NCBI RefSeq assembly: GCF_900292035.1
Contig: NZ_OMPO01000001.1
Span: forward strand, 1,701,292-1,765,291
DNA from: Blastococcus sp. Marseille-P5729
Lineage (GTDB): Bacteria > Actinomycetota > Actinomycetes > Mycobacteriales > Antricoccaceae
DNA length: 64,000 bases
Reading direction: 5' to 3'
In this document: positions 43,781 to 51,945 of the stretch, piece by piece
Layout: each line of letters starts with the position of its first letter
How positions within the stretch are numbered: the first letter of the stretch is position 1
Notes under the pieces: model-generated
Seen by the model: the letters and a program-made list of their open reading frames with translations, nothing else
Told to the model about the DNA's origin: nothing
The model's database searches: none
Position numbers and translations under genes: made by a program

Positions 43781-44884
43781 CTAGATGTCGAAGTCGACGG
43801 TGACCTTCTCGGTGAGCGGTCGTGACTGGCATGCGAGCCGGATGCCGTTGGCGGCCTCGTCGGGCTCGAGCGCCCAGTTGACCTCCATCTCGCCCTCGCC
43901 CTCGGTGATCTTGCAGCGGCAGGTGCCACAACCCCCGCCGGTGCACGCGAACGGCACGTCACCCCGCACCTCGAGCGCGGCGTCCAGGATGGAGATGGTG
44001 TCCTTCTCCAGGTCGAAGGACGCCTGGCGCCCGCCCAGGATCATCGTGACGTTCGAGAGGTCCTCAGGGTTGATCGTGGAGGCCTCGCTGCGCTTCTTGC
44101 GCTCGCGCGGCTTGTCCTCGACGTGGAACAGCTCGAAGTGCACCTTCTTCGGGTCGATTCCCTTGCTGGCAAGGAAGTCGCGCGAGCCGATGACCATCTC
44201 GAAGGGTCCGCAGATGAACCACTCGTCGATCTCGCCAAGCGGGATCAGCTGATCGGTGAGTGCACCGAGCTTCTCGGCGTCGATCCGGCCGTTGAACATC
44301 TCGACCACCTGCGCTTCACGGCTCAGCACGTTGATCAGCTGGAACCGGTCCGGGTAGAGATCCTTCAGGTCGGCGAGCTCCTCGAGGAACATGATCGTCG
44401 AAGTGCGCTGGTTGCCGTAGACCAGCGTGACCTGAGACCTCGGCTCGGTCTGCAGAATCGTCGTCACCAGGGACAGGATCGGCGTGATCCCCGACCCCGC
44501 CGCAAGCATGACGTAATGCTTGGCCTGCGCCGGGTCGACGCGGGTGGTGAAGTTCCCCGCGGGCGGCAGGACGTCGATTATGTCCCCCACGACGAGGGCG
44601 TTGATCGCGTAGGTGGAGAAGACGCCGTCCTCAACGGCCTTGATCGCCACCCGCAGCCGGCGGGAGGCCGGGGATGCGCAGATCGAGTAGGAGCGCCGGA
44701 GGTCGGCGTCGTCCTGCCGGCGGCGCAGCGTCAGGTGCTGGCCGGGCCGGAAGACGAACTCCTCAACAAGATCCTCCGGCACGTCGAACGTGACGGCGAC
44801 ACTGTCGTCCGTGAGCCGGTCAATGACGGCAACGGTTAGCGGATGGAAGGTGGTGTGCGCCGGGGCCGGCGTCGTGGCGGTCAT
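43781..44884 (-). CDS. paaE: Phenylacetyl-CoA epoxidase, reductase subunit
   Basis: Transfers electrons from NADPH to the di-iron oxygenase. 367 residues: a ferredoxin-reductase FAD domain (RRSYSICASP, about 62), an NAD(P) domain (LAAGSGITPILSLV, about 130) and a C-terminal plant-type 2Fe-2S ferredoxin with CTGGGCGTCRC (about 317) and a fourth Cys in LACQSRPL. Last gene of the paaABCDE operon. Downstream lie the repeats at 43353. Confidence 0.96.
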   Translation of the reverse strand: MTATTPAPAHTTFHPLTVAVIDRLTDDSVAVTFDVPEDLVEEFVFRPGQHLTLRRRQDDADLRRSYSICASPASRRLRVAIKAVEDGVFSTYAINALVVGDIIDVLPPAGNFTTRVDPAQAKHYVMLAAGSGITPILSLVTTILQTEPRSQVTLVYGNQRTSTIMFLEELADLKDLYPDRFQLINVLSREAQVVEMFNGRIDAEKLGALTDQLIPLGEIDEWFICGPFEMVIGSRDFLASKGIDPKKVHFELFHVEDKPRERKKRSEASTINPEDLSNVTMILGGRQASFDLEKDTISILDAALEVRGDVPFACTGGGCGTCRCKITEGEGEMEVNWALEPDEAANGIRLACQSRPLTEKVTVDFDI

Positions 44885-44903
44885 CGGATGCTCCCGGAGA
44901 GGG

Positions 44904-45506
44904 TCATAGTGGCTTGAACCAGTCGAAGGGCTCGCGGCAGGCGAGGCACCGATATAGGGCCTTGCAGGACGTCGAGCCGAATCGCGAGATCTGCTCGGTC
45001 TCGAAGGAGTGGCAGTACGGGCACTTCACCGACAGGCCCACCGTGACGGGACCTTGCATGACGGGCCGGGTTCCCGTCGGCGGGGCGATTCCCGACTGCT
45101 CCAAGGCTTCGAGGCCGGCCGGCGTGATCCAGTCCGTCGACCACGCGGGCTCGAGGACCAGATCGACCGTCACCTCGGAATACCCGGCCTGGGTGAACAC
45201 CCGACGGAGATCTTCCTCGATCGCCTTCATGGCAGGGCATCCGGAGTAGGTCGGGGTGATGGTGACAGTAACGCTGTCGCCATCGGCTCGTACGTCACGC
45301 AGGATGCCCAGTTCCGCGATCGACAGCAGCGGGATCTCCGGATCGTTGACGTGCGCGGCGATCTCCCACAGGCTCGCGCCGTCCCCGAGCTGGCTGGGAC
45401 TCTTGGTCTGCGAGCCGTCGAAGTCGGCGGTGGCCGGCCGATCCCCGTAGCCAAAGGGATTGCGTGCTTCGTAGCCACGGTCGGTTCCGGAAGCGGTGTC
45501 GGCCAT
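44904..45506 (-). CDS. paaD: Phenylacetyl-CoA epoxidase accessory protein (DUF59/MIP18 type)
   Basis: Needed for iron-sulfur/di-iron maturation of the epoxidase. 200 residues: a Ser/Asp-rich leader, the MIP18-like domain with NDPEIPLLSIAELGILRDV and TPTYSGCPAMKAIEEDL (about 85-100), and a C-terminal zinc ribbon (CPYCHSFETEQ...CKALYRCLACREPF). The ATG at 45506 is 2 bp from the paaC stop; a GTG just upstream overlapping it is an alternative. Confidence 0.93.
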   Translation of the reverse strand: MADTASGTDRGYEARNPFGYGDRPATADFDGSQTKSPSQLGDGASLWEIAAHVNDPEIPLLSIAELGILRDVRADGDSVTVTITPTYSGCPAMKAIEEDLRRVFTQAGYSEVTVDLVLEPAWSTDWITPAGLEALEQSGIAPPTGTRPVMQGPVTVGLSVKCPYCHSFETEQISRFGSTSCKALYRCLACREPFDWFKPL

Positions 45507-45508
45507 GA

Positions 45509-46387
45509 TCACCACGTCGCGTCCGGGTATGCGCGGGCGACGGACTGCATCTCGGCGAGGATCCGGTCGAGATGCGCGGTATGCTCGCCGCGACGTCCGC
45601 CCCGCGCGTGCCACTTGGTCGTCGGCACGGTGCACGTCGAGGTCTCAATCGTTGCAGTCATCCGGGCCAGCCAGGGCTCGTGCAATGCCTTGGTGTCGAC
45701 GAAGGTGCCGTCGGCGACCAGCTCATCGAAGAGGGCGTCGGTCGGTCCACCGGTCGCTTCGACGCCTGCGTCGGCGTCGAACAGCTCGGCGACGTACGGC
45801 CAGATCCGGTCGAACCCGGCCTGCATACGCGCGTGCGACTCGTCGGTGCCGTCACCCAGCCGCAGCGCCCACAGCGAGAAGTGGTCGACGTGGTATGCGA
45901 CCTCCTTGCTCGACTTCTTCGCGATGGCTGCGATCTGGCTGTCGGTCGAGCGCTGCAACGCGCCGTACAACAGCTGCTGGTAAAGCGCGAAGGCGAGGTT
46001 GCGGGCGACCGTCTCGGCGAAGTCGCCGTTCTCGATCTGTACGATGTGCGCACAGCGAAACTCCGCACCCGACCGCCAGTAGGCGAGGTCGTCCTCACTC
46101 TTCGCCGGGTCCATCAGGGACCCAGCGTAGGTGTAGAGCATCCGGGCTTGGCCGAGCAGATCGAGGCCGGTGTTCGAGATCGCGATGTCCTCCTCGAGGA
46201 CCGGCGCCTTGAAGCTCCACTCCAGCAGCCGCTGGGTGAGGATCAGCGCGTCGTCGCCCATCCGCAGCAGCCCGTCGATCTTGGCGGGGTAGAGCGGTGT
46301 GTAGGTCGCCGTCCCAGCGACCCGGGCTGCGATCTCGGCGGGATTGTCGCCGACGATCACGTCCTGGTGCGGCAGCTGTTCGCTCAT
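45509..46387 (-). CDS. paaC: Phenylacetyl-CoA epoxidase, structural subunit
   Basis: Non-catalytic ferritin-like partner of PaaA. 292 residues with LRMGDDALILTQRLLEWSF, EDIAISNTGLDLLGQARMLY, and the conserved NLAFALYQQLLYGAL and KKSSKEVAYHVDHFSLWALR helices. Several upstream in-frame ATGs (46399 and 46408) exist; 46387 is preferred because the conserved leader MSEQLP starts there. A palindromic repeat (46429-46485) lies between this gene and paaB. Confidence 0.93.
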   Translation of the reverse strand: MSEQLPHQDVIVGDNPAEIAARVAGTATYTPLYPAKIDGLLRMGDDALILTQRLLEWSFKAPVLEEDIAISNTGLDLLGQARMLYTYAGSLMDPAKSEDDLAYWRSGAEFRCAHIVQIENGDFAETVARNLAFALYQQLLYGALQRSTDSQIAAIAKKSSKEVAYHVDHFSLWALRLGDGTDESHARMQAGFDRIWPYVAELFDADAGVEATGGPTDALFDELVADGTFVDTKALHEPWLARMTATIETSTCTVPTTKWHARGGRRGEHTAHLDRILAEMQSVARAYPDATW

Positions 46388-46428
46388 GTGGTCATCCATC
46401 CAGCTCATGTTGGGGTGAGTGCGCCCCA

Positions 46429-46485
46429 TCTGCGGTGGGCCGGCCAGGGCTATCGGCGTGATATCCCCGCCCAACCCACCGCAGA
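46429..46485. repeat. Palindromic TGCGGTGGG repeat inside the paa operon
   Basis: TCTGCGGTGGG (46429-46439) is mirrored exactly by CCCACCGCAGA (46475-46485). It forms a long hairpin in the 141-bp gap between paaB and paaC, the only sizeable gap of the operon, where it may attenuate or protect the mRNA. Arms match the family at 47944 and 48673. Confidence 0.7.
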
Positions 46486-46528
46486 ATTCCGAGGGGCGGC
46501 ATACAGAGAGTCCAGGGCCTGACGGCCG

Positions 46529-46861
46529 TCACATGTGGTCGACGGCGTCCGGCAGCTTGTAGAAGGTCGGGTGGCGGAAGATCTTGTCGGCCGCCGGGTC
46601 GAAGTACTCGTCCTTCTCCAGCGGCGAGGACGCCGTGATCTGCGAGGACGGCACTACCCAGATGCTCACGCCCTCCTGGCGGCGGGTGTAGAGGTCGCGC
46701 GCCGACTGCAGGGCCAGCTGGGCGTCTGCGGCGTGCAGCGAGCCGACGTGGTTGTGCGAGAGCCCGCGGCGGCTGCGGATGAAGACCTCCCACAGCGGCC
46801 AGCGCTGCTGGGAGTCGTAGCTGCCCTCGGGATCGACCGGTGCTTCTGGATTCTGGCTCAC
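46529..46861 (-). CDS. paaB: Phenylacetyl-CoA epoxidase subunit B
   Basis: 110-residue small subunit that bridges PaaAC heterodimers. Typical features: [20 protein letters not shown] (about 21-40), [20 protein letters not shown], and the end [19 protein letters not shown]. The GTG start overlaps the paaA stop (GTGA), so the true protein starts there and not at the longer frame's ATG. Confidence 0.94.
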   Translation of the reverse strand: MSQNPEAPVDPEGSYDSQQRWPLWEVFIRSRRGLSHNHVGSLHAADAQLALQSARDLYTRRQEGVSIWVVPSSQITASSPLEKDEYFDPAADKIFRHPTFYKLPDAVDHM

Positions 46862-47856
46862 GCCTGCTCCTCGTTGCCGTGCTGTGCTGCCTGCTCCTGC
46901 ATGCGGCGGGCCTGCTTCTCGGCGTACGCCGTTGCCGCCTGCCGGACCCACAGCCCGTCGTCATGGGCTGCCTTGCGCACCCGGACCCGCTCCTCGTTGC
47001 AGGGGCCGTCGCCGGCGAGAACCCGCTTGAACTCAGTCCAGTCGATCTCGCCGAAGTCGTAGTGGCCGCGCTCCGCGTTCCACTTCAGGTCGGGATCGGG
47101 CAGGGTCAGGCCGAGGACGTCGGCCTGCGGAACGGTCATGTCGACGAACTTCTGACGCAGCTCGTCGTTGCTGGCCACCTTGATGCCCCAGGCCATGTTC
47201 TGGGCGCTGTGCGGGGACTCGTCGTCCGACGGGCCGAACATCATCAGCGCCGGCCACCACCAGCGGTTGACCGACTCCTGCGCCATCGCCTTCTGCTCGG
47301 GCGTGCCGTTGCACAGCGCGAGCAGGATCGAGAAGCCCTGCCGTTGGTGGAAGGACTCCTCCTTGCAGATGCGGATCATCGCGCGGGAGTACGGGCCGTA
47401 CGACGTCCGGCACAGCGAGACCTGGTTGACGATGGCGGCGCCGTCCACCAGCCACCCGATCGTGCCGTTGTCGGCCCAGGTCAGCGTCGGGTAGTTGAAG
47501 ATCGAGGAGTACTTCTGCTTGCCCGCGTGCAGCAGGTCGAGCATCTCGTCACGGCTCATACCAAGTGTCTCGGCAGCCGCGTAGAGGTAGAGGCCGTGGC
47601 CGTCCTCGTCCTGGACCTTGGCCAGCAGGATCGCCTTGCGCTCGAGGCTCGGGGCGCGGGTCAGCCAGTTTCCCTCGGGCTGCATCCCGATGATCTCGGA
47701 GTGCGCGTGCTGGGCGATCTGGCGGATCAGCGTCTTGCGGTAGCCCTCGGGCATCCAGTCGCGCGGCTCGATCTTCTCGCCGGCGGCGATGGTGGCGTCG
47801 AAGTGCTCTTGCTGCTGCTGCTCGTCGCGGGTGGTGGGCTCGTGGACGGCTGTCAT
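46858..47856 (-). CDS. paaA: Phenylacetyl-CoA epoxidase, catalytic subunit
   Basis: Di-iron oxygenase that epoxidises the aromatic ring of phenylacetyl-CoA. 332 residues in a ferritin-like fold; iron ligands are visible in [13 protein letters not shown] (Glu, His), [13 protein letters not shown] (Glu, His) and [18 protein letters not shown] lies 8 bases before the ATG. First gene of paaABCDE; a PaaR-type operator lies 20 bp upstream of the start. Confidence 0.96.
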   Translation of the reverse strand: MTAVHEPTTRDEQQQQEHFDATIAAGEKIEPRDWMPEGYRKTLIRQIAQHAHSEIIGMQPEGNWLTRAPSLERKAILLAKVQDEDGHGLYLYAAAETLGMSRDEMLDLLHAGKQKYSSIFNYPTLTWADNGTIGWLVDGAAIVNQVSLCRTSYGPYSRAMIRICKEESFHQRQGFSILLALCNGTPEQKAMAQESVNRWWWPALMMFGPSDDESPHSAQNMAWGIKVASNDELRQKFVDMTVPQADVLGLTLPDPDLKWNAERGHYDFGEIDWTEFKRVLAGDGPCNEERVRVRKAAHDDGLWVRQAATAYAEKQARRMQEQAAQHGNEEQA

Positions 47857-47875
47857 TCGTCGTCTCCTTAACCGC

Positions 47876-47891
47876 CCGACCGTTCGGTCGG
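47876..47891. promoter_or_regulatory. PaaR-type operator upstream of paaABCDE
   Basis: CCGACCG-TT-CGGTCGG is a perfect 7-bp-arm palindrome. On the minus strand it reads AACCGACCGAACGGTCGGG, sharing CC.ACCGAACGGT.GG.C with the autoregulatory site at 36761. It lies directly upstream of the paaA ribosome-binding site, so a bound TetR protein would block the operon. Confidence 0.8.
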
Positions 47892-47943
47892 TTCGAACTA
47901 GGGTAAGGATCATTCATCGGCTTGTCCAGGGCGTCCGAGATAT

Positions 47944-47999
47944 CTCACCTGCGGTGGGTTCTGCCTCGCTATAGCGCGGCGAGACGTCCCGCAGGTGAG
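47944..47999. repeat. Palindromic repeat left of vapBC
   Basis: CTCACCTGCGG (47944-47954) is mirrored by CCGCAGGTGAG (47989-47999); the centre GCCTCGCTATAGCGCGGC is nearly symmetric with axis CGCTATAGCG. It shares TGCGGTGGGTTCTGCCTCGC with the copy at 48673 in the same orientation. Together they bracket the toxin-antitoxin pair. Confidence 0.9.
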
Positions 48000-48045
48000 G
48001 AAGCTGGACCTGGCTTAGTCATGCTTAGCCACTTAGGATGGCGAC

Positions 48046-48288
48046 ATGGCTACTCAGGTGAACGTGCACGAGGCGAAGACACGTCTCTCGCAGCTGATCG
48101 AGCAGGTGCTCGCCGGCGAGGACGTCACCATCGCGCGTGCCGGGAAGCCGGTCGTCGACCTCATCGTCCACCGTTCACGAGCGATCACTATCGGGCTCGG
48201 CTCGGACCGCTTTACGCATGACGAGACCGCCTTCGACGGCACGGACGGCGAGGTCCAGACCATGTTCTATGGCGAGCAGCCCACGTGA
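48046..48288 (+). CDS. vapB: Antitoxin of a VapBC pair (Phd/YefM type)
   Basis: 80 residues: an N-terminal Phd/YefM DNA-binding domain (QVNVHEAKTRLSQLIEQVLA then GEDVTIARAGKPVVDL, about 4-40) and a flexible C-terminal tail that should wrap the toxin (SDRFTHDETAFDG). It neutralises the PIN toxin and likely autorepresses. Overlaps the toxin by 4 bp (GTGA). Flanked by two palindromic repeats, suggesting insertion as a module. Confidence 0.9.
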   Translation: MATQVNVHEAKTRLSQLIEQVLAGEDVTIARAGKPVVDLIVHRSRAITIGLGSDRFTHDETAFDGTDGEVQTMFYGEQPT

Positions 48289-48668
48289 TCTTGCTCGACA
48301 CGAATGCACTTCTGTGGCTGTATGAGGACTCGCCCCGCCTAGGAGTCAAGGCGCGAGCGCTCGTGACCTCGGCGTCCCGCGTCTACTACTCCGCCGTGTC
48401 GATCACCGAGATGGTCATCAAGGAGGCTCTGGGCAGACTCGACGTCCTCGACGACCCGATGGGCGAGTTCGAACGTAGCGGGCTGGTAATGCTGCCCTTG
48501 ACCGCCCGGCATTCGCTCGGCATGCGCTATCGTCCAGATCTCGTGCGTCACGACCCCTTCGACCGGATGCTGCTCGCGCAGGCGGCCGTCGACGGCCTCA
48601 CGCTACTGACCAGCGACCGCACCCTGCTGGGCCTCGGGCTGGCATTCGTTCTCGACGCCACGCAGTAG
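48285..48668 (+). CDS. vapC: PIN-domain toxin (VapC)
   Basis: 127-residue PIN nuclease. Acidic active-site residues visible: Asp5 (ILLDTNALLWL), Glu44 (SITEMVIKEA), Asp88 (RHDPFDRMLLAQA) and Asp105 (LLTSDRTLLGL). VapC toxins cleave tRNA or rRNA when freed from VapB. The GTG start is fixed by the overlap with the antitoxin stop. Confidence 0.92.
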   Translation: MILLDTNALLWLYEDSPRLGVKARALVTSASRVYYSAVSITEMVIKEALGRLDVLDDPMGEFERSGLVMLPLTARHSLGMRYRPDLVRHDPFDRMLLAQAAVDGLTLLTSDRTLLGLGLAFVLDATQ

Positions 48669-48672
48669 CCAT

Positions 48673-48726
48673 CCACCTGCGGTGGGTTCTGCCTCGCTAT
48701 AGCGAGGCGAAACGTACCGCAGGTGG
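48673..48726. repeat. Palindromic repeat right of vapBC
   Basis: CCACCTGCGGT (48673-48683) is mirrored exactly by ACCGCAGGTGG (48716-48726); the centre GCCTCGCTATAGCGAGGC (48691-48708) is a perfect 18-bp palindrome. It starts 5 bp after the vapC stop. Same orientation as the copy at 47944. Confidence 0.9.
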
Positions 48727-48733
48727 CTTCTAG

Positions 48734-48820
48734 GTCGTCGATCTGATCGTCCACAGCGAGGTACTCGCGCAGGTGTTGGGCCGTGAACGTGTCGGCGTCC
48801 TCGACCAGGCCGCCGGCCGA
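48734..48820 (-). pseudogene. Short coding remnant abutting the palindromic repeat
   Basis: The minus strand reads LVEDADTFTAQHLREYLAV then DDQIDDLEA and then runs into the palindromic repeat. The segment has the composition of a helical protein, but no start codon, no stop of its own and no recognised family. It may be the end of a gene cut off when the repeat (with vapBC) arrived. Confidence 0.3.
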
Positions 48821-48906
48821 TAGCGTGCTCCGCGGCCCCGCAGGTGGAGATACCAGTGGGTAACAAAACCGGTTAGCCTGACCGAAAGCCTCGATCGGAG
48901 TCGCCG

Positions 48907-50214
48907 ATGACTGTCCCGCCGAACGATCACGCTGCACCGTCCAAGCGGCAGCAGCTGAAGATGACGGCTGCCTTTCTCGCCGATCTGTACTCCGCCAAGG
49001 CCCGTACCCGCTGGGCGGCGTATGTGCGCGGCAACCCGCTCGCCCGCGCCACCTTGCGCCCCTGGCGCGGCGACCCCTACCGGCAGTACGAGATCCTCCG
49101 CGCGCGAGGCCCACTGGTGCCCGGGCTCGATCCGGACGCCGTCGCGACCGTCAGCCACTCGATGTGCAAGCAGGTGCTCAAGCACCGCAGCTTCGGCACC
49201 GACGGCCGCGAGGGAGTCGGCAAGGACGCCGCCGAGTTCAACCTCTCGCTGCTGGAGATGGACCCGCCCGACCACACCCGGGTACGACGGTTCGCCGCGC
49301 CGGCCTTCACGCCGCGGCGGATGGCGGTGTACGCCGAGAGCATCGAACAGCTCGTGGGCCGGCTGGTCAACGACGCGCTCACCAAGGGCCGGTTCGACCT
49401 GCAGAAGGAAATCTCCGCGCCACTTCCGATCTCGGTGATCAGCGAGCTGCTCGGTGTGCCGGACGCCGACTACGAGGTGTTCACGCAGTACGGCGCCGTC
49501 CTCGGTGGCGCGCTGGACGGTATCCAATCGCTGCGCCACGGCCGGCAGGCCCTCCAGGCGCGGGCCCGGCTGGGCCGCATGTTCGATCGGCTCATCGAGG
49601 AGCGCCGCACCGACCCGCGTGACGATCTGCTGACCGTCCTGGCGCAGAACGAGGACGAGGCGATCCGCCCGGAGGAGATGCTGCCGCTGTGCACCTTGCT
49701 GTTAGTGGCCGGCTTCGAGACGACGGTCAACCTGATCGGCAACGCCGTCCACCAGCTCATGCGCCACCGCGACCAGTGGGACCTGCTGACCGCCGATCCC
49801 TCCCTCGCCGGGCAGGCGATCGAGGAAACTCTGCGCTACGACCCGCCGATCCAGCTCACCTCGCGCATCTGCAAGGCGGACACCGAGATAGACGGCATTC
49901 CGATCAAGCGCGGCACCTGGGTGGTGACGGTGATTGGTGGCGCCAACCGCGACCCGGAGGCGTTCCCCGACCCGGCGAGGTTCGACATCACCCGCACGGA
50001 CAACACCGACCACCTGGCGTTCTCCAGCGGGATCCACTACTGCATCGGTGCCCCGCTCGCGAAGCTCGAGGCCGAGGCAGCCCTTCGCGTCATCGCCGAG
50101 CGGATGCCGGACCTGCGGATCGCCGGCAAGGTCCCGATGCGAGGCTCGACGATCGTTCACGGCGTCCGCGAGCTGCCGGTCTCGGCTGGACGACGAGCGT
50201 CGCTGGCCACGTGA
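48907..50214 (+). CDS. Cytochrome P450
   Basis: Haem monooxygenase of 435 residues. I-helix LLVAGFETTVNLIGN (about 260), ExxR in EETLRYDPPIQ, and the haem loop AFSSGIHYCIGAPLAKLEAE with thiolate Cys379. The N-terminal ~40 residues are an extra charged segment and no membrane anchor is present, so it is a soluble bacterial class I type needing a separate ferredoxin and reductase, not seen nearby. Substrate unknown. GGAG ribosome-binding site 7 bases before the ATG. Confidence 0.94.
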   Translation: MTVPPNDHAAPSKRQQLKMTAAFLADLYSAKARTRWAAYVRGNPLARATLRPWRGDPYRQYEILRARGPLVPGLDPDAVATVSHSMCKQVLKHRSFGTDGREGVGKDAAEFNLSLLEMDPPDHTRVRRFAAPAFTPRRMAVYAESIEQLVGRLVNDALTKGRFDLQKEISAPLPISVISELLGVPDADYEVFTQYGAVLGGALDGIQSLRHGRQALQARARLGRMFDRLIEERRTDPRDDLLTVLAQNEDEAIRPEEMLPLCTLLLVAGFETTVNLIGNAVHQLMRHRDQWDLLTADPSLAGQAIEETLRYDPPIQLTSRICKADTEIDGIPIKRGTWVVTVIGGANRDPEAFPDPARFDITRTDNTDHLAFSSGIHYCIGAPLAKLEAEAALRVIAERMPDLRIAGKVPMRGSTIVHGVRELPVSAGRRASLAT

Positions 50215-50396
50215 TCCAGGCGTCGGTCAGGCGTCCGAGGTCTGTTACTCAGGTGACGCTTGGTACTAAAGTTGGCGGGTCGACCAGCCCGGCCGACGTC
50301 CTGCTTGACAAGGAGTAACCAGGGCCAGGCCAGGTTCGCCCACGCCGCCTACGACCACTAGGTGTACTGACCGGACACGTTAGTCGGTACGGATCG

Positions 50397-51362
50397 TCAG
50401 GATCGATAACGTGCCGTCAATGCTTCGGCACGCACGTACATCGCATCGCGGACGGATTCTGGCGCTAGTACTTCGGCGTCCGTATCAAGCCGCCACACTG
50501 CCCACACCGCGTGGCGCAGGTCTTCGAAGGTCACGTCGAGGCGGATCCAATCATCCGGCTCCGGTTCCTCGGCACGGACAGCACTGGCATTCTCCAGCAG
50601 TTCCTCACGACGTGAGGTCTTGATGCGGACGACGACGGGGATGTGGTTCTCGGAGAGGAACTGTGCGGTGCGCTCGGCCCAGATGCGGTCGAGGTCGACC
50701 TGCGCGGGGCGTTGCGCTGGTTCGGGGAGCGCTTCGGCGCTGAGCATCCGAGACAGACGGTATGTCCGATCGTCTCCAGACCTCGTCGCCAGCAGGTAGG
50801 TGCGCCCGCGGACGGTGACCAGTCCAATCGGATCGACGGTTCGCCGACTCGCTGCTTTGCCAGGTGCCGCGTAGTTGAATCGCAGCCGGCGGCCGGTGAG
50901 CACCGCGGCTCGAACCTCGCTCATGACGCCGTCGGCCAGGTCTTCGGTGGGGGCACGGCGAGAGAGAAGGTCGTCCTCCGGCTCCACGAGGAACCGTTTG
51001 GCCGCATCGCCAAGACTCACCTGGTGCCCCTCGGGCAGCGCGTCGACGACCTTTCGCATCGCCGAGGCTAGCGGTGCGCTGAGGCCGAAGACCTTCTCGC
51101 CGCGGGATGATCCGGCGGTGAGCAGCGCGAGTGCCTCGTCATGGTTCAGCCCGGTCAGTTCGGTGCGGAAGCCGGGAAGGAGTGAATAGCCGCCGTGTCG
51201 ACCGCGGTCGGCGTAAACGGGGACGCCCGCAGTCGAGAGGGCGTCGATGTCGCGCAGAACGGTGCGCGTGGACACTTCGAGCGCACTGGCCAGCTGGTCG
51301 GCGGTTACTCGGCCTCGCTGGCGCAGCAGGAGCACCAGCGAGACCAGTCGGTCTGCTCGCAT
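50397..51362 (-). CDS. HTH/WYL-domain transcriptional regulator (YafY/DeoR-like)
   Basis: 321 residues: an N-terminal winged helix (RADRLVSLVLLLRQRGRVTA then EVSTRTVLRDIDALS, about 2-45) with the wing DRGRHGGYSLLPGF, a middle region, a WYL domain (about 150-235; TVDPIGLVTVRGRTYLLA in place of the WYL triad) and a WCX-like C-terminus. WYL regulators sense nucleic-acid or metabolite ligands. Divergent from the RidA-family gene, with a palindromic operator between them. Confidence 0.9.
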   Translation of the reverse strand: MRADRLVSLVLLLRQRGRVTADQLASALEVSTRTVLRDIDALSTAGVPVYADRGRHGGYSLLPGFRTELTGLNHDEALALLTAGSSRGEKVFGLSAPLASAMRKVVDALPEGHQVSLGDAAKRFLVEPEDDLLSRRAPTEDLADGVMSEVRAAVLTGRRLRFNYAAPGKAASRRTVDPIGLVTVRGRTYLLATRSGDDRTYRLSRMLSAEALPEPAQRPAQVDLDRIWAERTAQFLSENHIPVVVRIKTSRREELLENASAVRAEEPEPDDWIRLDVTFEDLRHAVWAVWRLDTDAEVLAPESVRDAMYVRAEALTARYRS

Positions 51363-51383
51363 GCACCCATTATTTCCAGAATA

Positions 51384-51402
51384 CACGACACAAGGTGTCG
51401 TG
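51384..51402. promoter_or_regulatory. Palindromic operator between WYL regulator and ridA-like gene
   Basis: CACGACAC-AAG-GTGTCGTG is a perfect 8-bp-arm inverted repeat, 22 bp before the regulator start and 85 bp before the RidA start. Its place in a divergent promoter region makes it the likely binding site of the WYL protein. Confidence 0.65.
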
Positions 51403-51486
51403 ATTCGTGGGGAGGCTAGTGGCGCAGCGTCGAGCACGGCGGCCATAGGGCGGCCGGGCGCTGCGGAACGAATGAACGGAGCAGCG

Positions 51487-51882
51487 ATGGAACGCACGGC
51501 AGTAAATCCGGTGACTTGGTCGCAGGAGATGGGCTTCAACCAGGGCGAAGTCATCTCAGGGGAGACAAGGACGCTGTACATCTCGGGACAGACAGCGATG
51601 AGCAAGGATGGTCGGCCCGAGCATGACGGGGACGTCGAGGCCCAGCTCGCGTTGGCCGTGGCGAACCTCGAGGCCGTGCTCGCCGAGGCCGGTATGTCGA
51701 TGGAGAACCTGGTCCGCCTCAACGTCTACACCACCGACGTGGACGCGATGCTCCCGCATTACGGCGTGCTCGCCGGGAAGCTCGGGGCGGCAGGAGTCGC
51801 CCCGACTACCACGATGCTCGGCGTCACCCGCCTGGCGATCCCCGGCCAGATGGTCGAGCTCGAAGGAACCGCTGTCGCATAA
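51487..51882 (+). CDS. RidA-family (YjgF/YER057c) protein
   Basis: 131 residues of the RidA superfamily: LYISGQTAMSKDGRPEHDGD (about 29-48), LVRLNVYTTDVDAMLPHYG (about 75-93) and a C-terminal MLGVTRLAIPGQMVELEGTA. RidA itself hydrolyses reactive imines with a conserved Arg near the C-terminus; here the corresponding region has TRLAIPGQMVELEG, so the enzyme subtype is open. ATG at 51487 follows GGAG; an ATG five codons upstream is possible. Probably controlled by the divergent WYL protein. Confidence 0.88.
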   Translation: MERTAVNPVTWSQEMGFNQGEVISGETRTLYISGQTAMSKDGRPEHDGDVEAQLALAVANLEAVLAEAGMSMENLVRLNVYTTDVDAMLPHYGVLAGKLGAAGVAPTTTMLGVTRLAIPGQMVELEGTAVA

Positions 51883-51904
51883 CGTTGCCCCCTTTTGAAT
51901 CTCA

Positions 51905-51945
51905 TCTCGGACGGTCAGCAGGGCAACCCTGCTGACCGTCCGAGA
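51905..51945. terminator. Perfect 19-bp hairpin after the ridA-like gene
   Basis: TCTCGGACGGTCAGCAGGG is mirrored exactly by CCCTGCTGACCGTCCGAGA around a 3-nt loop, 22 bp after the RidA stop and 15 bp before the transposase start. It could be the RidA terminator or a regulatory hairpin that blocks outside transcription into the insertion sequence. No U tract follows on the plus strand. Confidence 0.65.

Noticed and set aside
43439..43946. Overlapping Arg/Ser-rich minus-strand frames in the gap before paaE
   Set aside because: They translate the dispersed repeats and then enter the 3' end of paaE in another frame; they have no protein-like conservation.
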